The position numbers and the translations under genes are program-made. From the NCBI GenBank assembly GCA_937968035.1, contig CALBTS010000546.1:1-5669 (forward strand): 5,669 bases of DNA. The letters run 5' to 3'. The number at the start of each line of letters is the position of its first letter. Positions within the stretch are counted from its first letter, which is position 1. The notes below the pieces were generated by a model, which saw only the letters and a program-made list of their open reading frames with translations, was not told where the DNA came from and made no database searches. The stretch is from an uncultured Methanomethylovorans sp. (lineage in GTDB: Archaea > Halobacteriota > Methanosarcinia > Methanosarcinales > Methanosarcinaceae). Below, one piece after another: positions 1-5,669 of this stretch.

Positions 1-1
1 T

Positions 2-55
2 TGGGCGACCACGTTTCACCACAAAGAAGCCCTTTTTCTGTGTCATAAATATATA
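2..55 (+). pseudogene. 5' side fragment of the IS-interrupted vWA gene
   Basis: Eighteen codons from the window edge are open in this frame and encode a plausible internal protein segment (WATTFHHKEALFLCHKYI). One other frame here stops at 46 and the remaining one stops at 54, at the insertion-sequence border. If the element is removed with one copy of the flanking TA, codon 53-55 is followed directly by codon 1519-1521, in the same frame as the vWA gene downstream. I read this as the upstream part of that gene, separated by the insertion. The start codon and most of the N-terminus lie outside the window. Eighteen open codons can occur by chance, so the call rests mainly on the exact in-frame junction. 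Confidence 0.6.
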
Positions 56-72
56 GTCGACCCTTAACAAGT
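54..72 (+). repeat. Left terminal inverted repeat of the IS
   Basis: These 19 bases match the reverse complement of 1500-1518 at 17 of 19 positions. The outer 13 bases (TAGTCGACCCTTA) are identical, followed by two mismatches and a matching AAGT. It lies 8 bp outside the transposase stop codon and is the probable transposase-binding end. Confidence 0.88.
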
Positions 73-80
73 CATGTTTT

Positions 81-1409
81 TCAATAATTCTGTACAGTAG
101 CATATTTTACCGACCAGTTGCCGGTCAGTAAATCCAGGACAAAATAAATGGCTTCCCGGATCTGCCTTAATCTTTTCATCATATTGAAGGCAACTGCTGC
201 CATAATCGTATTAATCATGTCACCTTCAACGCCCTTGAGGTAATTCCTAATCAGCCGATAATCACTCTTGAGATGTCCGATAACCGGTTCAACAGCAGCC
301 CTTCGCCTGAACCGGGCTCTGTCCCTGAGCTTCTCATAGGCTGTTTTGCCTTTACCAGTGCCTGGCATCATGATCTCTACCCCAAGAATGGTCTTGCGTC
401 CTTTATAACCTCTGTCAACCAATGCCAATTTCGGTAACCTGCCCATCAGATCTGACACCTGCTCCAATTGAGGCTCAAGTGTATGACCGTCATATGGATT
501 ATTCTCAAAAGCCATTGCGCCAATGATAATGCCGCTGTTCTTCGTAATCACAAATCCGCTCTTGTTTCCAAACTCATATTTCTTATGATCCTTACCCTTG
601 GAGATACAACTTACCTCAGGTGCATGAAAGCTATAGATCTTATTCTTGCTGTCTCTCTTTTGACCCAGTACCCGGTAGTATAGCCATAACTGCTCATCAT
701 ATGCCTCAAGGCGTTCTTTATCATCAAGTCCTCTCTCAACATCTCTTACCAGGCGTCCGGCAATGGTCTTTATCTTCCGCGCTGCCGCCATTGCCTTCTT
801 CCTCCTTTTGGGATGATCATGGAACCGCTGATCGATCATCAGCTGGCCAAGAGTGCGACTGTAGCTCTGACGAAGATCAATGTCTTCTTTCTCAGCTATC
901 TTCCAGCAGCCTTCTATTATCTTCTTATGAAGCTTGGCATCCGTTGGATAGGTAATATTCTTCTCCTGGACTGTAGTGTCAATGAGTACTTCTTTCTCTT
1001 CTACTTCCTTTTTTTCAAAGAGACTGATACTGAGTTTCAGAAGCTTTTCCGCTCCGTCTGTACCCAGGCGCTTACGAAAATGAACAAATTCACTCGGATC
1101 AAATGGCTTATCATATTGAAAATAGGTTTCACCACAGAAGAATTGCCAGTAAACATTCTCAACCCACCGATCAACAAATGCTTCATCCGACAAACCAAAC
1201 ATTTGTTTCAGGAGCATGCAACCGACCATCTTACGAACCGGTACTGCCGGGCGACCCATATCAGCATAATAAGGCGCAAAGTCCTTCTCAATTGATTTCC
1301 AGTCAATTCGCTGAGCCAACTCGACTAACTCATGCTTCATGTTTATCACATTCACCAACGGGATCCGGAATACGTTCAACTGGGGATTCTCCTCTGTTTT
1401 GCCTATCAT
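81..1409 (-). CDS. IS5-family transposase (DDE type)
   Basis: This 442-residue DDE transposase catalyses cut-and-paste movement of the surrounding element. The N-terminal third has the helical DNA-binding region typical of IS5 transposases (residues about 35-125, with IDW at 35-37 and a FVHFRKRLG segment at 108-116). The catalytic residues are visible: D144 in VLIDTTV, D332 in LVDRGYKG, and E374 in RAAVEPVIGHLKSDYR, where the spacing and the following GHLK fit the IS5 DDE signature. A basic, helical insert (about 160-260) separates the first and second aspartates. The length is normal for the longer IS5 members and no frameshift is seen. The start at 1409 has no clear Shine-Dalgarno sequence. 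An internal Met at residue 24 is possible, but the preceding residues look like part of the conserved N-terminus. It is the only gene of the element. Confidence 0.93.
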   Translation of the reverse strand: MIGKTEENPQLNVFRIPLVNVINMKHELVELAQRIDWKSIEKDFAPYYADMGRPAVPVRKMVGCMLLKQMFGLSDEAFVDRWVENVYWQFFCGETYFQYDKPFDPSEFVHFRKRLGTDGAEKLLKLSISLFEKKEVEEKEVLIDTTVQEKNITYPTDAKLHKKIIEGCWKIAEKEDIDLRQSYSRTLGQLMIDQRFHDHPKRRKKAMAAARKIKTIAGRLVRDVERGLDDKERLEAYDEQLWLYYRVLGQKRDSKNKIYSFHAPEVSCISKGKDHKKYEFGNKSGFVITKNSGIIIGAMAFENNPYDGHTLEPQLEQVSDLMGRLPKLALVDRGYKGRKTILGVEIMMPGTGKGKTAYEKLRDRARFRRRAAVEPVIGHLKSDYRLIRNYLKGVEGDMINTIMAAVAFNMMKRLRQIREAIYFVLDLLTGNWSVKYATVQNY

Positions 1410-1449
1410 TTTGCAAGCTTTTTAACGAATCTACCAAAAAGCCTGCAAA

Positions 1450-1477
1450 CTGACAAACATTAATATTAACTTATATC
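1450..1477 (+). promoter_or_regulatory. Possible outward promoter in the IS right end
   Basis: A CTGACA hexamer (1450-1455, 5 of 6 to the sigma-70 -35 consensus) is followed after 16 bp by TATATC (1472-1477, 4 of 6 to the -10). It points out of the element toward the interrupted vWA gene. Such outward promoters are known in many insertion sequences. The region is very AT-rich, so chance matches are common and this is only a candidate. Confidence 0.22.
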
Positions 1478-1489
1478 ATTAGTTATCAA
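1461..1489 (-). promoter_or_regulatory. Possible transposase promoter
   Basis: On the minus strand, TTGATA (1489-1484) matches 5 of 6 of the -35 consensus and is followed after 17 bp by a poor -10 candidate, ATATTA (1466-1461). The position, about 50 bp upstream of the transposase start and inside the right end, is where a transposase promoter is expected. The match is weak and the call rests largely on location. Confidence 0.22.
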
Positions 1490-1499
1490 CAATATAGGT

Positions 1500-1518
1500 A
1501 CTTTATAAGGGTCGACTA
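1500..1518 (-). repeat. Right terminal inverted repeat of the IS
   Basis: This is the partner of the left repeat at 54-72: reverse-complemented, its outer 13 bases are identical and 17 of 19 match overall. The bases immediately outside the shared GTCGACCC core are TA on both sides (54-55 and 1517-1518), consistent with a TA target duplication. Confidence 0.88.
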
Positions 1519-1590
1519 AATAGCGAAATTACATGGATAAGGAAAGGAAGTACTGATGCATTTAAGGATTGTGATCGGCATGCAAAACTG

Positions 1591-2739
1591 ATGTTCTTGT
1601 TGAAAGAGTCAATCTGGGATAGTGATCTTCACCTTGGGGAACCAGAATCAGAAATCAAAAACAAAGTAAAAGAACTTAGGAGTTTATTCACATCAGACGG
1701 GATTCTCAATAAGAATAGCTACCTAATAAAGGCAGAATCATATACAAAAGTTTTTATAGAATTCTTCCATCTTGACAAATGTGATTATGAGAAGCAAATA
1801 TCTTCAGGAAATGAATATTATGCTTCTCAAGGCATACCCCCAAAAGATGATCCTTTTGGAGATGGTCAATTAGTCTTTCAAGATCCTGAACAAATAATGA
1901 CTGCAATAAATCAATTTGCTCAAGAGGTCACCTTGCAGGATTTTTGTAACGTTCTTGAAGCTGCAGGTATAAAACAACTTACTGAGAAAGAAAAGCAAAT
2001 CATTTGGTTCGAGCAACAGAATATTGATGAACTTCCAATAGAAGAATCAGTTAAAAAAGGGTCAAAATTATTTGATTCATTTCCATCAACTTGGAAAATT
2101 GGTGATCCGATCGAAGACTTAGATCTTTTATTGTCAAAACAAACATCACCAAAAATTCTACCAGGTATAACTACGAAAAAATGGGAAAAGACATTTTCAA
2201 GCGTGAACTTAGATGAACTCTCTCTTGCTGACCTACTATTGGTACTAGATACCTCAGGTAGCATGGGAGAAATAAAGTCTAAAGGAAATAAATTGCATGA
2301 AGCGGTTCTTGCATCATTCGGGTTTGTAAAATATTTTGAAAGCAAGAAAAGAGAGGTTGCTCTGGTAAATTTTTCCTCAAATGCCTTAGTAAAGAGTTGG
2401 ACAAAAGACTATAAAATAATCAAAGATGCTCTTCTTTTTTCATGGAATAGTGGTACCTTATTCCCTATGGATGTAATTATAAAATTGTTAAGAAACAAAA
2501 AGGAGAAAGTTGTTTTGATTATTTTAACAGATGGAGAGATAAGTAATTGGCAATTAACTTCTGAATTCTTTAAAGATCTTCTTTTAAAAGAGAATAAGAT
2601 CTTTTTGTTCTTGCTAGGGTCTTCAACAACTAAATCAAAATATGAAATATTGACTCGATACGGTGGATATGTTTGTTCTACTAATAGTGTAGAAGAAATA
2701 AGAAATACAGTTTTTAGTGAATTAAAAAAAAATAGATAA
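1591..2739 (+). CDS. vWA-domain protein, 3' remnant of an IS-interrupted gene
   Basis: This 382-residue frame ends in a von Willebrand factor A domain (about residues 214-380). The metal-ion-dependent adhesion site looks complete: D220, S222 and S224 in LVLDTSGSMG, T289 in SGTLFP, and D314 in ILTDGEI. vWA domains bind a divalent metal and mediate protein-protein contacts; in bacteria they often work with MoxR-type AAA+ ATPases. No signal peptide or membrane segment is seen, so a cytoplasmic location is likely. Residues 1-210 are mostly helical and charged and I do not recognise them. The reading frame stays open upstream of 1591 to the IS border, adding 24 codons from 1519 (NSEITWIRKG...), and joins the left-edge fragment at 2-55 when the element is removed. 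The ATG at 1591 has no good Shine-Dalgarno sequence, so it is probably an internal Met. GC is low (about 28-37% in sampled lines). The ASCH gene follows after 48 bp. Confidence 0.85.
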   Translation: MFLLKESIWDSDLHLGEPESEIKNKVKELRSLFTSDGILNKNSYLIKAESYTKVFIEFFHLDKCDYEKQISSGNEYYASQGIPPKDDPFGDGQLVFQDPEQIMTAINQFAQEVTLQDFCNVLEAAGIKQLTEKEKQIIWFEQQNIDELPIEESVKKGSKLFDSFPSTWKIGDPIEDLDLLLSKQTSPKILPGITTKKWEKTFSSVNLDELSLADLLLVLDTSGSMGEIKSKGNKLHEAVLASFGFVKYFESKKREVALVNFSSNALVKSWTKDYKIIKDALLFSWNSGTLFPMDVIIKLLRNKKEKVVLIILTDGEISNWQLTSEFFKDLLLKENKIFLFLLGSSTTKSKYEILTRYGGYVCSTNSVEEIRNTVFSELKKNR

Positions 2740-2787
2740 TTTTAATATTACATGAATTATTTTAGTATCGGGAAAATTTAGTAAGCG

Positions 2788-3186
2788 ATGAAAGAACTAT
2801 CAGCAATTCCAATCCGTGAGCCATGGATCGATATGATTCTGGCTGGAAAAAAGAAATGGGAGATACGATCAAAGTTTACCAAGAAAATTGGCCCGGTTGC
2901 TCTCATTAGAGCAGGATCCGGTACAGTCGTTGGGACTGCCTACCTGGCTGAAGTAATTCAGCTTACTCCACAAATCGCGTATGAAAAGTATGCTATAATG
3001 GGATTTAGACCATTAACTAAAGCTGAAGCCAAAGATCTTGATGGTCAATATGCATGGGTTCTCAAGGATGTTATTAAGTTTAAGAAACCTGTTCCTTATA
3101 AGCATCCTTCAGGTGCTGTAACATGGGTAACACTTGATGAACCTACAACAAAGAAAGTGCTGGCAGAAGCAAAACATTCAGCCTAA
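2788..3186 (+). CDS. ASCH-domain protein
   Basis: This small protein of 132 residues consists almost entirely of one ASCH domain. The family signature is visible: IREPW at 9-13, ILAGKKKWEIRS at 17-28 (Gly20, Lys21, Glu25 and Arg27 being the usual conserved positions), a beta-rich core with an RAGSGTVVGTAYL segment (41-53), and a closing PSGAVTWVTL strand (107-116). ASCH domains share the PUA/EVE fold and are thought to bind RNA or modified nucleotides; a few members are hydrolases acting on modified cytidines. No second domain, signal peptide or membrane segment is present. It has only a weak ribosome-binding site. It lies 48 bp after the vWA gene and 17 bp before the nuclease-like gene, so probably in the same transcript. 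Its GC (about 41%) is slightly above that of its two partners. The specific ligand cannot be told from sequence. Confidence 0.85.
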   Translation: MKELSAIPIREPWIDMILAGKKKWEIRSKFTKKIGPVALIRAGSGTVVGTAYLAEVIQLTPQIAYEKYAIMGFRPLTKAEAKDLDGQYAWVLKDVIKFKKPVPYKHPSGAVTWVTLDEPTTKKVLAEAKHSA

Positions 3187-3203
3187 ACAGATAACCCAAC
3201 ATT

Positions 3204-4430
3204 ATGAACATTTCAGAATCAAGAAAGCAAGCCATAAGGAATTATTCTCAGGAATTTCGTGACAAATACCTATTATCTCGTACAGGACAATGGCATCTAT
3301 CAGAGTATCAGCGCGAAGGCGATGACGTGAAAAAATTCTGGCAAGCGATTAAGATTAAAAAGGAAAGTGATAAGGAATATTCAGATGATGTTCTTGAGAA
3401 ATTACTCCCTTATGCAAATACGAAACATAATCGAGAGAAAGAATATCGTATAAGTGTGATGCCGGCAATTACAAAAGATCTTAAAATATGGTTTGAAAAT
3501 GCTGGGTGGCAAAAGCATGAGAACTGGCCAAAGGTGGGAGATGCAATATTCCAGCTAATCTTCGAAGTTATTGAGAAGGGAAACATGAATGCCTTTAAGG
3601 ATTTTGAGTCAAAATATGAATTATCCAAAGGATTTAAGGCTGGTTTTATTTCTCCAACTCTATTTTTTCTTAATCCTAAGTTTAGAATCATCAATAATAA
3701 AACCATTCTAACCGTAAATTTCATACTTGAAAGAAAGGCTATTGACAGAGATTTAGCCAATTACACAAAATATGTTTCAATTATAGATGAATTGATCCCC
3801 TCTCTTGAGATCGAATTATTGAATGATCCTTTGAAATTCGACATGTTTTGTCATTTCATGTGTGCAAAACGACTAGGTGGCTATGCAAGATATATTGGTA
3901 AAAATACTGAAGAACATACTGAAGTCGAAATCGAAGAAGAATTTGAAAGTATAAATAATGAACAAGAACCGGCAGGACACTGGGAAGCTATTTATTACAT
4001 AGTTCAAGTTGGGAAGATGCTTGGTTACAAAACATATGTTGCAGATCCTTCAAGAGAAGCTTTTGGTAAGAAGCTTGGAGATATTGCAGATTTAAGCGAA
4101 GTACCCCCATTGCTGCGAACTGCTCCTGAAATTAATCGCATTGACGCTATATGGTATACACATAAGCCACCTTTTTTCTTTTTTGAAGTCGAGGATGGTG
4201 GCACTATGAGAGAAGCACTTCACAGGCTTTACAATACAATGGCCTTCGATGCTAGATTTTTTGTAGTATGCCCTGGAACAAATCACGACAAATTCCTGAA
4301 GTGGGTTACTACAGCTCCATTTAAAGAATTTGAGGACAGATATAACTTTCGGACATATGACGAACTATTCGATTTTTATAAAGAAGTAAAGAATTACTCC
4401 GAATTTAGAGAGAAGTTCCTTCGGATTTGA
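3204..4430 (+). CDS. PD-(D/E)XK nuclease-like protein with an extra N-terminal domain
   Basis: This protein of 408 residues appears to have two domains. The C-terminal part (about 256-370) looks like a restriction-endonuclease fold: HWEAIYYIVQVGKMLGY (259-275) as the first helix with Glu261, then RIDAIWY with Asp314, then FFFFEVEDGG with Glu328 and Glu330, followed by a helix ALHRLYNT. The spacing D-x13-E-x-E fits a PD-(D/E)XK active site in which Glu replaces the usual Lys. I recall the same pattern, roughly IDxIW...FEVExTT...GLxR, from uncharacterised restriction-like proteins. The N-terminal part (about 1-230) is helical; SPTLFFLNPKFRIINNKT (150-167) resembles a segment seen near McrB-like restriction proteins. 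A very acidic linker (236-255) joins the halves. The start at 3204 is the first possible one (stop in frame at 3192) and lacks a Shine-Dalgarno sequence. Nuclease activity is inferred; the DNA target is unknown. Confidence 0.7.
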   Translation: MNISESRKQAIRNYSQEFRDKYLLSRTGQWHLSEYQREGDDVKKFWQAIKIKKESDKEYSDDVLEKLLPYANTKHNREKEYRISVMPAITKDLKIWFENAGWQKHENWPKVGDAIFQLIFEVIEKGNMNAFKDFESKYELSKGFKAGFISPTLFFLNPKFRIINNKTILTVNFILERKAIDRDLANYTKYVSIIDELIPSLEIELLNDPLKFDMFCHFMCAKRLGGYARYIGKNTEEHTEVEIEEEFESINNEQEPAGHWEAIYYIVQVGKMLGYKTYVADPSREAFGKKLGDIADLSEVPPLLRTAPEINRIDAIWYTHKPPFFFFEVEDGGTMREALHRLYNTMAFDARFFVVCPGTNHDKFLKWVTTAPFKEFEDRYNFRTYDELFDFYKEVKNYSEFREKFLRI

Positions 4431-4531
4431 AAGGATTAAGTTTATGTCGCAATAGATCTAATATTCAATAAATTATAAAAGCTTTGTATTGGACTACCAT
4501 TCTCTATGGAGTTACAAAAAGTTGGTTTGAC
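4431..4531. other. Convergent intergenic gap, no clear terminator
   Basis: The nuclease-like gene and pxpC converge on this 101-bp AT-rich stretch. A bulged 7-bp hairpin (arms 4493-4500 and 4506-4512) is the best structure, but no T-run follows it on either strand. A 14-base near-palindrome inside the 3' end of pxpC (4541-4554), followed by four T on the minus strand, might weakly terminate pxp transcription. I see no small gene, tRNA or attachment site here. Confidence 0.5.
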
Positions 4532-5485
4532 CTATTTAAAAGAAGAGGTCTTCTGGTTTAGCTGTACTAGGGTAGTTTCCTTGAAACGTATTATATCTCC
4601 TGGCCGCATCTGGGCGATGAGGGTGAGGTCAGCAGCAATGACATTTGCTATGCGGGCATAGCCACCGGAGGTCTGGCGGTCAGCCATAAGAATGATTGGC
4701 TGGCCATCGCCGGGGACCTGAACGGTGCCCAGAGAAATACCTGCCGAGATGATGTTGGTCATGCCTTCTCTGTGCTTTATTGGTTCTCCTGAGAGCCGGT
4801 AGCCCATGCGGTCGCTTTGGGCGGTGACGGTGTACTCGGTAGACAGGAAGCTGCGCAGGCCTGCTATCTCAAAATAGTGTGCCTCGGGACCGGAAATGAT
4901 CCTGATTGTCTGCTCATGCTTGTATTCGGGGATCAGACCGTCGGGCAGTTTTTTTAACCGTGGTTTTCTTCTTGCTGAACCAGTTGAAAATCGGCCGGGA
5001 GGGGAGAGGGATTCTAATTCTCCCAGCGGCAGCTCGTCGCCGGGCATGAGCGCCCTGCCTTGAAATCCGCCGATCCATGCCCTCAGGTAAGTCGACCGGC
5101 TGCCCATAACGGGCGGCACGTCTATACCTCCGGCAAAGGCTATATACGCCCTGCAGCCGTTCCTCAATCCTCTGAATCCTAATCTGTCGCCGGGCCTGAT
5201 ATCAACAGCTGTGTTCATAGGGATACCCTGGCCGTTGAGGTGCGGGTCCATGTCGGCGCCGGTGATGGCTATCCAGGTTGCACCGGTGAACTCAAGCTCC
5301 GGCCCGGAGATCGTTGCCTCGAGACATGCATCGCCGGGGTCATTGCCCACAAGCAGGTTGGCCAGCTCAAGGGAGAAGACATCCATGGCCCCCGAGACGG
5401 GCATACCAAACCTCTGGTACCCGTACCTCCCCCTGTCCTGAACAGTGGTAAGCAATCCTGCCGTATGTACTATCACAGTCGCCAT
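4532..5485 (-). CDS. pxpC: 5-oxoprolinase subunit C (PxpC), biotin-dependent carboxyltransferase family
   Basis: PxpC, with PxpA and PxpB, forms the bacterial ATP-dependent 5-oxoprolinase, which opens 5-oxoproline (pyroglutamate) to glutamate in the cytoplasm. The 317-residue product covers the whole family length (the E. coli homologue has about 310). Typical segments are VQDRGRYGYQRFGMPVSG (15-32), ISGPELEF (59-66), AFAGGIDVPPVMGSRSTYLR (116-135), SDRMGYRLSG (224-233) and GTVQVPGDGQP (253-263) followed by ADRQTSGGYARI (268-279). The family was earlier annotated as KipA or allophanate hydrolase subunit 2. I chose ATG at 5485: AAGGAG lies 5 bp upstream, whereas the GTG at 5491 overlaps that site. 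It starts 2 bp after the pxpB stop, so the two are surely translated from one mRNA. GC is high (about 48-65% in sampled lines), in sharp contrast to the cassette downstream. Confidence 0.93.
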   Translation of the reverse strand: MATVIVHTAGLLTTVQDRGRYGYQRFGMPVSGAMDVFSLELANLLVGNDPGDACLEATISGPELEFTGATWIAITGADMDPHLNGQGIPMNTAVDIRPGDRLGFRGLRNGCRAYIAFAGGIDVPPVMGSRSTYLRAWIGGFQGRALMPGDELPLGELESLSPPGRFSTGSARRKPRLKKLPDGLIPEYKHEQTIRIISGPEAHYFEIAGLRSFLSTEYTVTAQSDRMGYRLSGEPIKHREGMTNIISAGISLGTVQVPGDGQPIILMADRQTSGGYARIANVIAADLTLIAQMRPGDIIRFKETTLVQLNQKTSSFK

Positions 5486-5487
5486 AA

Positions 5488-5669
5488 TCACTCCTTCGGG
5501 GTTCGTATGACCTGGTACGTGCCTTCAGCCACCGCAGCAGCTATCCGCTCATACTCATCCTTATCTACTGAGTAAAACCGGATGTAATCGCCGGCCGAGA
5601 AGAGGAACTCGGGCTTGCTGTCGGGATTGAAGAGTCGCAGCGGTGTGCGTCCTATCAGCTGCCATCCTC
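5488..5669 (-). CDS. pxpB: 5-oxoprolinase subunit B (PxpB), C-terminal part
   Basis: The last 59 codons and stop of a gene that enters from the right edge. The residues GWQLIGRTPLRLFNP followed by PEFLFSAGDYIRF match the C-terminal end of the PxpB/KipI family, in which a GGWxLIGRTP motif precedes a short beta-rich tail. PxpB is the partner of PxpC in the three-subunit 5-oxoprolinase; some homologues (KipI) instead inhibit a sporulation kinase, but linkage to pxpC favours the enzyme role. The N-terminal part and the start are outside the window. The stop codon lies within the pxpC translation-initiation region, 2 bp before the pxpC ATG. pxpA, commonly the third gene of the cluster, is not visible here. 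Confidence 0.88.
   Translation of the reverse strand, partial: GWQLIGRTPLRLFNPDSKPEFLFSAGDYIRFYSVDKDEYERIAAAVAEGTYQVIRTPKE
5491..5496 (-). promoter_or_regulatory. Ribosome binding site of pxpC
   Basis: AAGGAG on the minus strand, 5 bp before the ATG at 5485, is a strong Shine-Dalgarno match. It is formed by the last two sense codons of pxpB (Lys-Glu), so the pxpC start is coupled to the end of pxpB translation. It decides the start in favour of ATG over the overlapping GTG at 5491. Confidence 0.8.

Larger units (their letters stand above)
54..1518 (-). mobile_element. IS5-type insertion sequence, complete
   Basis: This is a 1.46-kb element with a single transposase gene on the minus strand, bounded by imperfect inverted repeats at 54-72 and 1500-1518. 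The outermost TA of each repeat may instead be a 2-bp TA target duplication, which would give an element of 56-1516. TA duplications are known in some IS5-family subgroups, for example IS427-like ones; the subgroup here is not certain. The ends and the transposase frame both look intact, so the insertion may be fairly recent and possibly still mobile. It lies within the vWA gene and is transcribed against it. Confidence 0.88.

Noticed and set aside
468..1453. Several overlapping plus-strand open frames opposite the transposase
   Set aside because: They lie antisense to a transposase with intact catalytic motifs, show no recognisable domains, and are explained as shadows of its codon pattern.
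1920..2345. Minus-strand open frame opposite the vWA gene
   Set aside because: The sense strand encodes a recognisable vWA domain; the antisense product is serine- and phenylalanine-rich with no family features.
2724..2732. Nine-A run near the end of the vWA gene as a slippage site
   Set aside because: Slippage would change only the last few residues, so a regulatory role is unlikely.
4172..4184. Two runs of six T (T6-C-T6) at the nuclease active site as a phase-variation tract
   Set aside because: The runs are short, encode the hydrophobic strand before the E-x-E motif, and are expected in such AT-rich coding sequence.
4541..4554. Near-palindrome AGAAGAGGTCTTCT as an intrinsic terminator
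   Set aside because: It lies within the pxpC coding sequence, the stem is only 5-6 bp and only four T follow on the minus strand, too weak to call.
5211..5575. Plus-strand open frames opposite pxpC and pxpB
   Set aside because: Both sense genes are recognised with confidence; the antisense frames arise from their high GC content.

Overview
The window holds four blocks: (1) a complete, TA-flanked IS5-type insertion sequence (about 54-1518); (2) an AT-rich plus-strand gene trio at about 1519-4430, made of a vWA-domain gene, an ASCH-domain gene and a gene with a PD-(D/E)XK-like nuclease domain; (3) a short convergent gap (4431-4531); and (4) a GC-rich minus-strand block with the 3' end of pxpB and all of pxpC, two subunits of 5-oxoprolinase. 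The pxp genes and the Shine-Dalgarno site before pxpC indicate a bacterium, but I cannot name the lineage. Hand counts on sample lines give roughly 30-40% GC for the vWA and nuclease genes, about 41% for the ASCH gene and about 50-65% for the pxp block. This suggests that the trio is an acquired accessory cassette placed beside ordinary metabolic genes.

The clearest structural result is at the left. The insertion sequence has 19-bp terminal inverted repeats (17/19 matching) and lies inside the vWA gene. Removing it together with one copy of the flanking TA joins 18 open codons at the left edge (2-55) in frame to the open frame that runs through 1519-2739. The vWA gene is therefore very probably interrupted. 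The open frame starting at 1591 is its 3' remnant, which keeps an apparently complete metal-binding (MIDAS) vWA domain, and the true start lies outside the window.

The trio is co-directional with short gaps (48 and 17 bp), as expected of an operon. A vWA protein, an ASCH domain (PUA/EVE-like fold, nucleic-acid or modified-base binding) and a restriction-endonuclease-like protein together resemble a defence or other nucleic-acid-targeting system. I do not recognise the combination as a named system. The function is inferred, and an ATPase partner of the vWA protein (MoxR-type in known vWA systems) could lie to the left but is not visible. The 5-oxoprolinase genes at the right are unrelated housekeeping functions transcribed toward the cassette.
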